A stretch of DNA of 64,000 nucleotides from CAYFZO01 sp965211995 (GTDB lineage Bacteria; Pseudomonadota; Gammaproteobacteria; Poriferisulfidales; Oxydemutatoraceae): the NCBI GenBank assembly GCA_965211995.1, contig OZ243040.1, positions 992,001 to 1,056,000 of the forward strand, in the 5' to 3' direction. A program made the translations under genes and the position numbers. Below, piece by piece: positions 30,360 through 39,762 of this stretch (the first letter of the stretch is position 1; each line of letters begins with the position of its first letter). The notes beneath the pieces were generated by a model. It did not search any database and was not told where the DNA came from. It worked only from the letters and a program-made list of their open reading frames with translations.

Positions 30360-31793
30360 TTACAGACCGGCGGAACGCAGCACCATCAGTTTCTCAACCT
30401 GCATATCCTCGAACGTGTAACGGATGCCGCCGGTGCCGCAACCCGACACCTTGTGTCCGGCAAACGGCATCCAGTCCACGCGAAACGCGGTGTGGTCGTT
30501 GATCATCACCGCCGCGGCGTCAAGCCGGCGGCAGCAGTGCATCGCGGTATCCAGGTCGCGCGTGATCACCGCGGCCTGGAATGAAAACGGCAGCGCGTTG
30601 GCGCGGCGGAGCGCGTCGTCAACTTCGGCGTACGCGTACACGCAGATCACCGGGCCGAAGATCTCCTCGCGGCTGACTTTCGCGTCGGCGGGCGGGTCGG
30701 AGAGCACGGTGCACGCGTACGCGTTGTCGCTCACGCGCTTGCCGCCGCAAACCAGCCCGGCGCCGGCCTCGACCGCCTCGTTGACCCACTGCTCGATCCG
30801 GCCGACTTCGCGCTTTCTGATCAGCGGGCCGACGTCGGTGTCGGCTGCGGTCGGGTCGCCGATCTTCATGCGGCCCGCGTGTCCCGCGAGTCCGGCGGCG
30901 ACGCGCTCGACGATCGAGGCATGGGCGTACACCCGCTGCACCGACACGCACACCTGCCCGGCGTGATAAAAGCCGCCTTTCGCGATCAGCGGCAACGCGT
31001 CATCCAGATCCGCGTCGGCGGCGACGATCACCGGCGCCGCGCCGCCGTGCTCAAGCGCGCAGCGCGTACCCGGCGCGAGCCGGGCGCGCAGCATCCAGCC
31101 GACCTTGGCGCTGCCGATAAAACTGAAAAAGCCGACCCGGGCGTCGGCTGCGAGCGCACCGGCGACGTCGTTGTCCACCAGCAGCGCCTGGCAATACTCT
31201 TCGGGCAGGCCCGCCTCCCGCAGGATGCCGACGAACGCAAAACACGACAGCGGCGTGTCCGGCGCGGGCTTGACGATGACCGGGCAGCCCGCGGCCACCG
31301 CCGGCGCGACCTGATGGACGACCAGGTTCATCGGATGATTGAACGCGCTGAAAGCGAGCACCGCGCCGATCGGCTCGCGCCGCGTCACCGCCAGGCGGTT
31401 GACGGAACTCGCAGTCAGGCCCATCGGGATCTCCTCGCCGTGGGCGGTGCGCACACATTCGACGCAACTGCGCAGGCCGTCCACCGCGCGCGCCAGTTCG
31501 ACGCGCGAGTCCGCCAACGGCTTGCCGCCCTCGGCGGCGGCCTGCAACGCCAGTTCCTCCTGGCGCGACGCCATGATCCGCCCGGCCTTGTCGAGGATCT
31601 CGACGCGGCGCGCGGGCGCGAGCCATGCGTCGCGGTTCGCGTAGATCTGATGCGCCGCCGCGAGCGCGCGTTCGGCGAGCGCGGCGTCGGCGGTCTCGAC
31701 CGTGCCGATGCGCTTGTCGTTCCACGGCGCATAGACTGCGGCTTCGCCCGCGGCGTCGCCGCCGACCACCATTGATTTGTAATGCACGTCCAT
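30360..31793 (-). CDS. NAD(P)-dependent aldehyde dehydrogenase
   Basis: The 477-residue product is a member of the aldehyde dehydrogenase superfamily, closest in appearance to lactaldehyde or phosphonoacetaldehyde dehydrogenases (non-phosphorylating). It has the substrate/cofactor motif VLAFSAFNHPMNLVVHQ, VIVKPAPDTPLS, the NAD-binding FIGSAKVGW, the catalytic Glu in ALEHGGAAPVIV and catalytic Cys in AGQVCVSVQRVY, then EEIFGPVICVYAY near the C-terminus. The substrate is unknown. I chose the ATG at 31793 because the longer frame (to 31883) has a non-family N-terminus. It follows two ThDP-enzyme genes on the same strand, so it could act on an aldehyde made by them. Order and strand suggest an operon. 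Confidence 0.88.
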   Translation of the reverse strand: MDVHYKSMVVGGDAAGEAAVYAPWNDKRIGTVETADAALAERALAAAHQIYANRDAWLAPARRVEILDKAGRIMASRQEELALQAAAEGGKPLADSRVELARAVDGLRSCVECVRTAHGEEIPMGLTASSVNRLAVTRREPIGAVLAFSAFNHPMNLVVHQVAPAVAAGCPVIVKPAPDTPLSCFAFVGILREAGLPEEYCQALLVDNDVAGALAADARVGFFSFIGSAKVGWMLRARLAPGTRCALEHGGAAPVIVAADADLDDALPLIAKGGFYHAGQVCVSVQRVYAHASIVERVAAGLAGHAGRMKIGDPTAADTDVGPLIRKREVGRIEQWVNEAVEAGAGLVCGGKRVSDNAYACTVLSDPPADAKVSREEIFGPVICVYAYAEVDDALRRANALPFSFQAAVITRDLDTAMHCCRRLDAAAVMINDHTAFRVDWMPFAGHKVSGCGTGGIRYTFEDMQVEKLMVLRSAGL

Positions 31794-32102
31794 CGCGTCA
31801 ATCCCGGCCCCCGGCGGGGCGTACGAAGCAGTGATGCAAATTTTCCGGCGTGAACTTCGCGCTTCCGGGCCGGTTGAGCACACGGGAGAATTCCCGGGAG
31901 CGGGCGCGAAAACCCGGAAACTGAAACGCCGTTATTATAAATGAAATTGACCGGACTGAATCCTTGCCGCCGCTTTCGCGGGGCGCGCGCAGACGACGAC
32001 GCGAGCGGGAACCCGGTGAGCCGGATGCGCCGCAGACGCTGCCGTCGGCCGCTCCCGGCAAGTATTTTCTCGCCGCACTTCGGACTCGGGTCGGCGCCGG
32101 CG
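31794..32102. other. Spacer with a -10-like box for the aldehyde dehydrogenase
   Basis: About 300 bp between two same-strand genes. On the minus strand TATAAT (31939-31934) lies about 140 bp before the dehydrogenase start, so it may have its own promoter. I see no gene, and no clear terminator. Confidence 0.35.
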
Positions 32103-33761
32103 CTATATCGGGCACACCAACTGCCCCATGCGGTCGGTAAATTCCATGTTCACCGAATAATCCACCGGACAGTCGATCACCGCCACCGTGTCGTCGGCGA
32201 TTGCCTGCTTGAGCACCGGCACGAGTTCGTCGGCGGCCTCGACGCGGTAGCCTTTGGCGCCGAAACTCTGCGCGTACTTGACGAAATCCGGATTGGTGAA
32301 CTCGGTATGGCTTTTGCGCCCGAAGGTTTTCATCTGGTGCCACGTGATCAGTCCGTATTCGTTGTCGCGCCAGATCAGGATCACGATCGGGGTGCCGATC
32401 CTGAGTGCGGTTTCGATCTCCTGGGAATTCATCAGGAACCCCGCGTCGCCGGTGACCGCAACGATGCGGCGGTCGGGGTACACGAGTTTGGCGGCGACCG
32501 CGCCGGGCACGGCGATTCCCATTGAGGCGAACCCGTTGGAGATAATGCAGGTGTTCGGCTCTTCCGCCTGGTACATCCGCGCGAGCCACATTTTGTGCGC
32601 GCCGACGTCGGACAGCACGATGTCCTCGGAGTTAAGCACCTGACGCAGGTCCCACAGTATTTTCTGAGGCTTGACCGGGAACCCGCGGTCTTCGGCGCAG
32701 GCGTTGAGTTCCTCGAGGATGACCTCGCGCAAAGTCCCCGCGTAAAGATTCTGGCTCTTGCGCTTGATCAGGTCGCGCTTGGGTGCGACCCGCTCGGCGA
32801 TGCGCTCGAGCGACGAGGCGATATCGCCGACCACCGCGCACTCGGGGATGTAGTGCTGATCCACTTCGGCGGGGTTCGGGTCAACGTGGATGATCTTCTT
32901 GTCCCGGTCCGGGTGCCACAGGTAGGGGTGATACTCGACGATGTCGTAGCCGATGCAAATGATCACGTCGGCGCGCGCGCAGCCGCACGCAACGTAGTCG
33001 TTGGCCTGCAAGCCAACCGTGCCGAGACTCAGCGCATGCGAAAAAGGCATGCAGCCCTTGGCCATGAAAGTATTCGCGACCGGCACTTGAATACGCTCGG
33101 CGAACTCGACCAACTGCCGGCTCGAGCGGGCGCGGATAACGCCGTTGCCGGCGAGAATGAACGGGAAGCGCGCCGCGGCGATCAGCCCCGCCGCTTCAGC
33201 GATCTTGCCCGCGGGCGCCTCGGGCGTTTCCGGAAACCTGACGCCGAGCGGCTCGGCGTTGCCGACTTCGGCTTTCGCGATGTTCTCAGGCAGGTCAATG
33301 AAGCAACCGCCGGGCTTTTCGGTCTTCGCGACCTTGAACGCTTTGCGCACCACCTCCGGAATGACTTCGGGCGAGCGAATGCCGGTGCTGTACTTTGAGA
33401 TCGGCTCGAACAGGTTGACGAGGTCTAGGATCTGGTGGCTTTCCTTGTGCATGCGGGTGGTCGCGCCCTGCCCCGCAATGCCGACGATCGGCGCGAGATC
33501 CATGTTGGCGTCGGCGAAGCCGGTGACGAGGTTGGTCGCCCCGGGGCCGAGCGTCGCGAGGCACACGCCCGGCTCGCCGGTCAGGCGTCCGTAAACGTCG
33601 GCCATGAACGCCGCACCCTGCTCGTGGCGGGTGGTGATGAACCGCAGGTTGCTGTCGAGCAGCGCGTCCATCATGTCGATGTTCTCTTCACCCGGAATGC
33701 CGAAAATATACTTGACCTTCTCGTTCTCCAGGCATTTAACAAACAGTTCCGAAGCTTTCAT
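32103..33761 (-). CDS. ThDP-dependent acetolactate synthase-like enzyme
   Basis: The 552-residue product has the full ThDP-enzyme architecture: the N-terminal pyrimidine-binding domain with the catalytic Glu in TTRHEQGAAFMADVYGRL, the central domain (FIGIPGEEN near residue 20 and GGCFIDLPENIA) and the C-terminal pyrophosphate-binding motif VTGDAGFLMNSQEI...N. It resembles catabolic acetolactate synthase (AlsS-type, without a regulatory subunit) more than the biosynthetic form, but related ThDP enzymes (for example glyoxylate carboligase) have similar sequences. The ATG at 33761 follows a GGAGG site. It sits between a biosynthetic-type acetolactate synthase and an aldehyde dehydrogenase. Confidence 0.82.
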   Translation of the reverse strand: MKASELFVKCLENEKVKYIFGIPGEENIDMMDALLDSNLRFITTRHEQGAAFMADVYGRLTGEPGVCLATLGPGATNLVTGFADANMDLAPIVGIAGQGATTRMHKESHQILDLVNLFEPISKYSTGIRSPEVIPEVVRKAFKVAKTEKPGGCFIDLPENIAKAEVGNAEPLGVRFPETPEAPAGKIAEAAGLIAAARFPFILAGNGVIRARSSRQLVEFAERIQVPVANTFMAKGCMPFSHALSLGTVGLQANDYVACGCARADVIICIGYDIVEYHPYLWHPDRDKKIIHVDPNPAEVDQHYIPECAVVGDIASSLERIAERVAPKRDLIKRKSQNLYAGTLREVILEELNACAEDRGFPVKPQKILWDLRQVLNSEDIVLSDVGAHKMWLARMYQAEEPNTCIISNGFASMGIAVPGAVAAKLVYPDRRIVAVTGDAGFLMNSQEIETALRIGTPIVILIWRDNEYGLITWHQMKTFGRKSHTEFTNPDFVKYAQSFGAKGYRVEAADELVPVLKQAIADDTVAVIDCPVDYSVNMEFTDRMGQLVCPI

Positions 33762-33820
33762 CACGCCTCCTCCCACGGTTGCATGTATTCAAGGCCGCCA
33801 AGGTTAAACAGGGATTGCAA

Positions 33821-35659
33821 TTAAAACATGTTCGGGCTTTTGATCGGATCCACCTCCTCGGCTTCGGTTGCATCGGCGATTTCCGGGCGCTTCTTGATGT
33901 AGTCGCCGGTGATCATCTGCCGGTAGCCCGCCCCCGGGCTGACCATCGGATAAACGCCCGCGTCCCGGTCTATGACCACTTCGAGAAAAGCCGGCTCGCG
34001 CACCTCGACAAATTCCTTCAGCACCGCGGGCACCCCGGCCTTGTCTTCGATCTTCCTGGCAAACTTGAAGCCGTCGGCGGCCGCGGCTTTGACGAAGTCC
34101 TTGCGGTGCAGGGATTTGTCGCTGCCGACAAAGCGGTTCTTGAAGAAAGTCTTCTGCCACTGGCGCACCATGCCGTCGCCGTGGTTGTTCAGCAGCAAGA
34201 TCTTGACCGGCAGATCGTAAGTGGTGACGGTTTCGAGTTCGCCGAAGTTCATGCGCAGGCTGCCGTCGCCGTCTATATCAATCACCATTTTATCCGGGCA
34301 CGCGAGTTGCGCGCCGATTGCCGCGGGCAGGCCGAAACCCATCGTGCCCATCGAGCCCGACGTCAGCCACGTGCGCGGATGCTTGTAGTCGAGATACTGC
34401 GCGGCCCACATCTGGTGCTGGCCGACGCCGGTGGTGATCACCGCTTCGCCCCCGACCAACTTGTTGAGTTCCTCGAGCACGTAATAAGGCTGGATCAACT
34501 CGCTGTCGCGGTCGTAGTTCAGCGCGTATTCCTGTTTCATCGCGCGCAGGTGTTCGCGCCACTCGCCGAAGTCGCCTTTGAAACCGCCGTCGTTGGCGGC
34601 CAGGTCGCGCAGGCTCACCGCGGCGTCGCCATGGTGGTGCCAGTCGGGCTGCTTGACCTTGCCGATCTCGGCGCTGTCGATGTCGAGGTGCATGATGCAG
34701 CGCGCGTTCGGCGCAAACAATTCGGGGCGCCCCGCGACGCGGTCGTCGAAACGCGCGCCGACCGCAATCAGCGCGTCGCAGTCCTCGACCGCGTAATTGG
34801 CGTAAGCGGTGCCGTGCATACCGAGCATGTGCATGCTCAGAGCGTGCGTCGTGTCGGCGGCGCCGATTCCCATCAGGGTGGTCACCGCCGGCAGCCCGTA
34901 TTTATCGCTAAAAGCGCGCAGCGGCGCGGCGGCGTCGGCGTGAATCGCGCCGCCGCCGATATACAGCAGCGGGCGCTTACAGCGCCCGAGCGCGGCGAAA
35001 AACTCACGGCATTTTTCCGGCGTCAGGCGGTTGTTGCGGACGCTTTCGGTGCGCAGGCGGTAGCCGCGCAACTCGAGCGTGCCTTCTCCGCGGTACTCGC
35101 CCTCCCAGTTCTGCACGTCCTTGGGAATGTCCACCACCACCGGCCCGGGACGCCCGCTCGCGGCGATCTCAAACGCGGCGCGCATCGTGGCTTCGAGCAA
35201 TTCGGGCCGCTTGACCAGGAACACGTGCTTGGCGCACGCGCTCATGATGTTGAAAATCGGCGCTTCCTGAAAAGCGTCGGTGCCCATCGCCGCGGTCGGC
35301 ACCTGCCCGGTGATCAAAACCACCGGGATCGAATCCGCCATGCAGTCGCGGATCGGCGTCACCGAATTGGTCGCGCCCGGCCCTGAAGTCACGAGGAACA
35401 CGCCGGGGCGGCCGCTTGCACGTGCGTAGCCCGACGCCATGAAACCCGCGCCCTGCTCGTTCGCGGGCACCACGAGGTTGATCGGCTCCCTGCCGTGTGC
35501 GTCCGCGTGCCGTTCGTTGTAGCGGAAGATTGCGTCGTAGGTCGGCAGGATCGCGCCGCCGCTGTAGCCGAAAATCGTATCGACGCCGAGATCCGCCAAT
35601 ACCCAGACGATGATATCGGCGCCGCTCATCTGTAATTTAAAATCCGAATTTTCAACCAT
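33821..35659 (-). CDS. Acetolactate synthase, large subunit
   Basis: The 612-residue product resembles the IlvB/IlvI large subunit that condenses pyruvate (or pyruvate and 2-oxobutyrate) in branched-chain amino acid synthesis: SGADIIVWVLADLGVDTIFG with YSGGAILP, PANEQGAGFMASGYARASGR (catalytic Glu), VTSGPGATNSVTPI, DAFQEAPIF, and the ThDP motif DIDGDGSLRMNFGEL...NNHGDGMV. The small regulatory subunit (IlvH/IlvN) is not adjacent on either side. The start at 35659 (MVENSDFKLQM) is the first Met before the domain; a longer frame reaches 35716. A C-terminal extension of about 30 residues is acidic. It precedes the AlsS-like gene by 59 bp. Confidence 0.85.
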   Translation of the reverse strand: MVENSDFKLQMSGADIIVWVLADLGVDTIFGYSGGAILPTYDAIFRYNERHADAHGREPINLVVPANEQGAGFMASGYARASGRPGVFLVTSGPGATNSVTPIRDCMADSIPVVLITGQVPTAAMGTDAFQEAPIFNIMSACAKHVFLVKRPELLEATMRAAFEIAASGRPGPVVVDIPKDVQNWEGEYRGEGTLELRGYRLRTESVRNNRLTPEKCREFFAALGRCKRPLLYIGGGAIHADAAAPLRAFSDKYGLPAVTTLMGIGAADTTHALSMHMLGMHGTAYANYAVEDCDALIAVGARFDDRVAGRPELFAPNARCIMHLDIDSAEIGKVKQPDWHHHGDAAVSLRDLAANDGGFKGDFGEWREHLRAMKQEYALNYDRDSELIQPYYVLEELNKLVGGEAVITTGVGQHQMWAAQYLDYKHPRTWLTSGSMGTMGFGLPAAIGAQLACPDKMVIDIDGDGSLRMNFGELETVTTYDLPVKILLLNNHGDGMVRQWQKTFFKNRFVGSDKSLHRKDFVKAAAADGFKFARKIEDKAGVPAVLKEFVEVREPAFLEVVIDRDAGVYPMVSPGAGYRQMITGDYIKKRPEIADATEAEEVDPIKSPNMF

Positions 35660-35764
35660 CAAACCGCGCCCGTTAAATTTTCCAAGACCGAAGCGCAAAC
35701 ATCGTTTGTAGCGCATATACGCCCGGGGTGCAAGCGCCGCGGGCGGCGCGGAACCAAGCGTTCA

Positions 35765-36532
35765 TCAGCGCCGACCCGGCTCGCAAACCACGAGACCGAC
35801 TGCGCGATACAAATTGGCCGCGTCTTCCGCGGTGAGTTCGCGCCACGCGCCCGCAGGCAGCGTCCCGAGCGCGACACCCGCGAAATCGGTGCGAATCAGG
35901 CGGCTGACTTCAAGCCCCTGAGACCGCCACAGGCGCCGCACCTCGCGGTTGCGTCCCTCGCGCAGCACCACTTCAAACCAGCGGTTCACGCCGCCCGCGG
36001 CACCCTTGCTCTCGAGCGACTCGAACCGCGCGGTGCGCGCGTCGAGCGCGACGCCCGCACACAGCCGCTGCAACGCAACGGCGCTGACTTCCCCCCTGAC
36101 GCGCACGCGGTAAGTACGCGACATCCGGTACGAGGGGTGCATCAACCGGTACGCGAGTTCGCCGTCGTTGCACGCGAGCAGCAGGCCGGAGGTGTTGACG
36201 TCGAGGCGCCCGATGGTGACCCAGCGCCCGCTCTCAAGCGCCGGCAGGCGGGTGAACACGGTGTCATGCAAGCGGTCGCGGCGGCTGACGACCTCGCCGC
36301 AGGGTTTGTGATACGCGATCACGCGCGGCGGCAAAAAACCGACGACGGTGATACGCCGGTCACCGACGTGGATCTTGTCGGCGGCGCTCGCGCGGTCGCC
36401 CAGGAGCGCGACGCGGCCGTTGACCCGCACTTGGCCGCAACGGATCAACTCCTCGATATCGCGGCGTGAACCGACCCCCGCGGCCGCCAGCAGTTTTTGC
36501 ACGCGCTGAGGCGCGGGCGCGTACTCGGTCAA
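35765..36532 (-). CDS. rluB: 23S rRNA pseudouridine 2605 synthase
   Basis: RluB makes pseudouridine at position 2605 of 23S rRNA. The 255-residue product has an N-terminal S4 RNA-binding domain (VQKLLAAAGVGSRRDIEELI...VRVNGRVA) and a catalytic domain of the RsuA family: YHKPCGEVVSRRD, then the active-site GRLDVNTSGLLLACNDGEL with the catalytic Asp, SRTYRVRVRGEV, and the C-terminal REGRNREVRRLWRSQGL and LIRTDFAGVALGTLPAGAW. Its start overlaps the scpB stop by four bases. The scpA-scpB-rluB order is widely conserved. Confidence 0.94.
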   Translation of the reverse strand: MTEYAPAPQRVQKLLAAAGVGSRRDIEELIRCGQVRVNGRVALLGDRASAADKIHVGDRRITVVGFLPPRVIAYHKPCGEVVSRRDRLHDTVFTRLPALESGRWVTIGRLDVNTSGLLLACNDGELAYRLMHPSYRMSRTYRVRVRGEVSAVALQRLCAGVALDARTARFESLESKGAAGGVNRWFEVVLREGRNREVRRLWRSQGLEVSRLIRTDFAGVALGTLPAGAWRELTAEDAANLYRAVGLVVCEPGRR

Positions 36533-37236
36533 TCCCCGGCCTCGCCGCCGACCGTGTCCGTGCCGAGGTCGGCCTGCTGCTCGCCCTGCGCGGCCGCGCC
36601 GTCGTCGGCCCGCTGCTCGCCCTGTGCGGCCGTGCCGTCGTCGGCCCGCTGCTCCCCCTGCGCGGCCGTGCCGTCGTCCCCGAGTTGCAACTCAGGATGC
36701 AGACGGATCACTTCCTCCATCTCGAGCAGCGACGGCAACTCGTCGAGGCTGCTCAGATTGAAGTAGTCCAGAAAATCCGGGGTGGTCGCATACAGCGCGG
36801 GACGCCCCGGCACCTCCTTGTGCCCAACCACCTTGACCCATTCGCGCTCTTCGAGCAGACGCACCATGTACGTGCTGACGGTGACGCCGCGCACTTCCTC
36901 GATCTCGGCGCGCGTGATCGGCTGGCGGTAAGCGATCAGCGCCAAAGTTTCCAACAGCGCGCGCGAATAACGCGGCGGCTTCTCCTTCCACAAGCGCGCG
37001 ATCGACTCGGAAAACTTCTCGCGCGTCTGGTAGCGGTAACCCGACGCGACCTGCTTGAGTTCGACCCCGCGCTGCTCGCACTCGTCGGCGAGCGCCGCCA
37101 GCGCTTGCGCGACGCCGCCGCGCCCGACCGCGGCGTCCTGCTGCTTGAGCAGGCGCAGCAACTCGTCCGCCGTCAGCGGGCGGTCGCTCGCCATCAGCAG
37201 CGCTTCGAGCGTTTGCTTCAAGCGCCGCACGTTCAT
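36529..37236 (-). CDS. scpB: Segregation and condensation protein B
   Basis: ScpB is a winged-helix (kite) partner of ScpA and SMC in chromosome condensation. The 235-residue product has the two winged helices: LKQTLEALLMASDRPLTADE, SESIARLWKEKPPRYSRALLETLALIAYRQPITRAEIEEVRG and VRLLEEREWVKVVGHKEVPGRPALYATTPDFLDYF. After residue 185 the C-terminal tail consists of three 12-residue repeats of about DDGTAAQGEQRA. The 36-bp units are nearly identical (36590-36700). The gene overlaps scpA and rluB by four bases on each side. Confidence 0.95.
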   Translation of the reverse strand: MNVRRLKQTLEALLMASDRPLTADELLRLLKQQDAAVGRGGVAQALAALADECEQRGVELKQVASGYRYQTREKFSESIARLWKEKPPRYSRALLETLALIAYRQPITRAEIEEVRGVTVSTYMVRLLEEREWVKVVGHKEVPGRPALYATTPDFLDYFNLSSLDELPSLLEMEEVIRLHPELQLGDDGTAAQGEQRADDGTAAQGEQRADDGAAAQGEQQADLGTDTVGGEAGD

Positions 37237-38117
37237 CGTGCGCGCCCCGCGCCCGCATCGCCGCTTGCCATGGCCCGCTCCGGCGGCGGGTGCGCCTTGC
37301 GGATGCTAAGCGGACCAAACAGCGATACCTGCACGACTTCGACCGCGTGCGAGCGCATCAACTCGAGCAGCGCGAGCAAAGTGACGACGACGCCGCTGCG
37401 CCCCTCCGCGGCGGTGAAACAATCGCCGAGTTCGATAAATTCGCGCGCGGCGGTCAGCGACAGGATGGTGCTGATGCGTTCGCGCACCGACAGAGGTTCG
37501 CGCATAACGTGATGACTGCGGTTGAATTCGACCCGGTTCAGCACGTCCTGCAACGCCGCGACGATATCCTCGATGCCGACGTGCGGCCAAGCCTTCTCGG
37601 GCGTGACCCCCGGAGACGGCACCGTGACCCGCGTCAGTTCGCGTTCGAGCCTCGGCAGCACGCCGATTTTCTCGGCCGCGTTCTTGAACCGCTGATATTC
37701 GAGCAGGCGGCGCACGAGTTCGGCGCGCGGGTCTTCCTCGTCGTCATCGCTCGGCGGGCGCGGCAGCAACATCCGCGACTTGATCTCGGCGAGCATCGCC
37801 GCCATCACCAGGTAATCGGCCGCGAGTTGCAGTTGCAGTTCCTTCATCCGTTCGACGTATTGCATGTACTGCTCGGTGATCTCCGCGACCGGCAACGCCA
37901 GAATATCGAAATTCCGGCGGCGGATCAGATACAGCAGCAGATCGAGCGGCCCCTCGAAAGACTCGAGAAAAACGAGCAAGGCATCGGGCGGGATATACAG
38001 ATCTTCGGGGATTTTCGTGAAGACTTTGCCCGCGACGACCGCGGGCCGCGCCTCGTCGCGCACGCCGTTAATCACCTCAGGCGCGGGCGCCGGGTCGGTG
38101 TTCGCGCCGGTATCCAT
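37233..38117 (-). CDS. scpA: Segregation and condensation protein A
   Basis: ScpA is the kleisin bridging SMC heads. The 294-residue product has the N-terminal FEGPLDLLLYLIRRRNFDI, LPVAEITEQYMQYVERMKEL and AADYLVMAAMLAEIKSRMLL, then the C-terminal EFIELGDCFTAAEGRSGVVVTLLALLELMR with the winged-helix SMC-binding part. There is an N-terminal extension of about 45 residues before the domain. Its stop overlaps the scpB start (ATGA). SMC is not in the window. The trpS gene lies 377 bp upstream. Confidence 0.95.
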   Translation of the reverse strand: MDTGANTDPAPAPEVINGVRDEARPAVVAGKVFTKIPEDLYIPPDALLVFLESFEGPLDLLLYLIRRRNFDILALPVAEITEQYMQYVERMKELQLQLAADYLVMAAMLAEIKSRMLLPRPPSDDDEEDPRAELVRRLLEYQRFKNAAEKIGVLPRLERELTRVTVPSPGVTPEKAWPHVGIEDIVAALQDVLNRVEFNRSHHVMREPLSVRERISTILSLTAAREFIELGDCFTAAEGRSGVVVTLLALLELMRSHAVEVVQVSLFGPLSIRKAHPPPERAMASGDAGAGRAR

Positions 38118-38493
38118 GCGCCCATTCTAGCCCGCATTCCCTCCGCGCGCGGCAAGACCGAATCCCCCCAACACGCCGCCCCCTCGAAGCCGGGCTTGCA
38201 TCCCCCCGACGCGGGGCTGATATTAGATTGGCACCTGAGGCACTTGCGCACCCCAGGACGGTTGGAACTCTACGGAGATCTAAACGGCTCTTTCCGGGAA
38301 GTCGGCGTCCCGGCAGGTGCCAACTTTCACTGCCCCGGCCACTCCATCGCTTTCTTCGCCTGCATGAATTTGCCTAGCCCTGCAAGCGTACAGGGAAGCG
38401 AGATACGCATTCCCCGCACGCGCGGCAAGAAAAACCGCCGGATACGGATAAGCGTGACGTCGCCGCCGTTGCGGTCTGCGCTGCAAGCGCGGA
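38118..38493. other. trpS-scpA spacer with a dispersed repeat
   Basis: The stretch 38183-38236 (GAAGCCGGGCTTGCAT, then GACGCGGGGCTGATATT) resembles 25240-25295. The remainder has no gene I can support. A CGCGCGGCAAGA motif occurs at both ends of the spacer. Confidence 0.5.
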
Positions 38494-39711
38494 CTATCTG
38501 TACGCAATCCCCATCGCCCTGCGCACCTCGTCGAGGGTGTCGTGCGCGACCGCGCGCGCCGCCTCGTTGCCTTCGGTGATGATTTTCTGCACCGTCTGAC
38601 GGTCCTCGGCGTATTCGGCGGCACGCGCGCGGATCGGCCCGACCTCGGCCTTGACCGCGTCTATGACCGGCTGCTTGCACTCGACGCAGCCGATGCCGGC
38701 GGAGCGGCAGCCGCGCTGCACCCAGTCGCAGACGTCTTCCGGGGAATACAGCCGGTGCAGCGGCCACACCGGGCATTTTTCAGGGTCGCCCGGGTCGGTG
38801 CGCTTGACCCGCGCCGGGTCGGTCGGCATCGTGCGCAGTTTCGTTTCGATCTCCTGGTCCGCCGCGCGCAGCGAGATCGTGTTGCCGTAGGACTTCGACA
38901 TCTTGTCGCCGTCGAGACCCGGCATCTTTGGCGCCGCGGTCAGCAGCGCGTCCGGCTCGGGCAGCAGAATCCTGCCGGCGCCCTCGAGATAGCCGTACAG
39001 CCGCTCGCGGGGCGCGACCGGCAGGTTCTGCTGCGAGTCGAGCAGCGCGCGCGCGACGTCGAAGGCTTCGGTGTCGCCGTGCTCCTGATAACGCTTGCGC
39101 AACTCGCGATACATCGCGGCGTTCTTCTTGCCCATCTTGTCGATCGCCTGTTCGGCCCGTTCTTCAAAATCGGCCTCGCGGCCATAGAGATAGTTGAAGC
39201 GGCGCGCAACTTCGCGCGTCAATTCAACGTGCGCGACCTGGTCTTCGCCGACCGGCACAAGGTTCGCCTTGTACGCGAGGATGTCGGCGCTTTGCAGCAG
39301 CGGATAGCCGAGAAAGCCGTAGGTTGAGAGATCGCGGTCATGCAGGCGCTCGTGCCGGTCCTTGTAACTCGGAACCCGTTCGAGCCAGCCGAGCGGCACG
39401 ATCATCGACAGCAGCAAATGCAACTCGGCGTGCTCGGCCACGCGCGACTGCACGAACAAGGTCGCCGAACTCGGGTTGACGCCGCACGCGAGCCAATCGA
39501 TCACCATCTCGACCACGTGCTCCGCGATGTTCTCGGTTTCCTCGTAGTGCGTGGTCAACGCGTGCCAGTCGGCGGCGAAAAAAAAGCATTCGTGGACGAG
39601 TTGCAACTCGACCCACTGCTTCAAGACGCCGTGGTAATGACCGAGATGTAGCTTGCCCGTCGGTCGCATACCCGAAAGGACGCGCTGGCCTTGAGAAGTG
39701 GAAACGTTCAA
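38494..39711 (-). CDS. trpS: Tryptophanyl-tRNA synthetase
   Basis: TrpS charges tRNA-Trp. The 405-residue product is a class I synthetase: RVLSGMRPTGKLHLGHYHG (HIGH motif as HLGH), the WxxCGxxPxxxT-like stretch WLACGVNPSSATLFVQS, and the KMSKS motif as DGDKMSKSYGNTISLR. The C-terminal domain is standard. It is longer than the usual 330 residues because of an insertion after PLLQSADILAYKANLVPVGEDQ (around residues 190-260). The scpA-scpB-rluB genes follow on the same strand. The start at 39711 gives MNVSTSQGQRVLSGMRPTG. Confidence 0.95.
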   Translation of the reverse strand: MNVSTSQGQRVLSGMRPTGKLHLGHYHGVLKQWVELQLVHECFFFAADWHALTTHYEETENIAEHVVEMVIDWLACGVNPSSATLFVQSRVAEHAELHLLLSMIVPLGWLERVPSYKDRHERLHDRDLSTYGFLGYPLLQSADILAYKANLVPVGEDQVAHVELTREVARRFNYLYGREADFEERAEQAIDKMGKKNAAMYRELRKRYQEHGDTEAFDVARALLDSQQNLPVAPRERLYGYLEGAGRILLPEPDALLTAAPKMPGLDGDKMSKSYGNTISLRAADQEIETKLRTMPTDPARVKRTDPGDPEKCPVWPLHRLYSPEDVCDWVQRGCRSAGIGCVECKQPVIDAVKAEVGPIRARAAEYAEDRQTVQKIITEGNEAARAVAHDTLDEVRRAMGIAYR

Positions 39712-39762
39712 ATGTTCGGCAAACTGATACGCGCGGATGATATACGGAAAACCCCGAACAGT

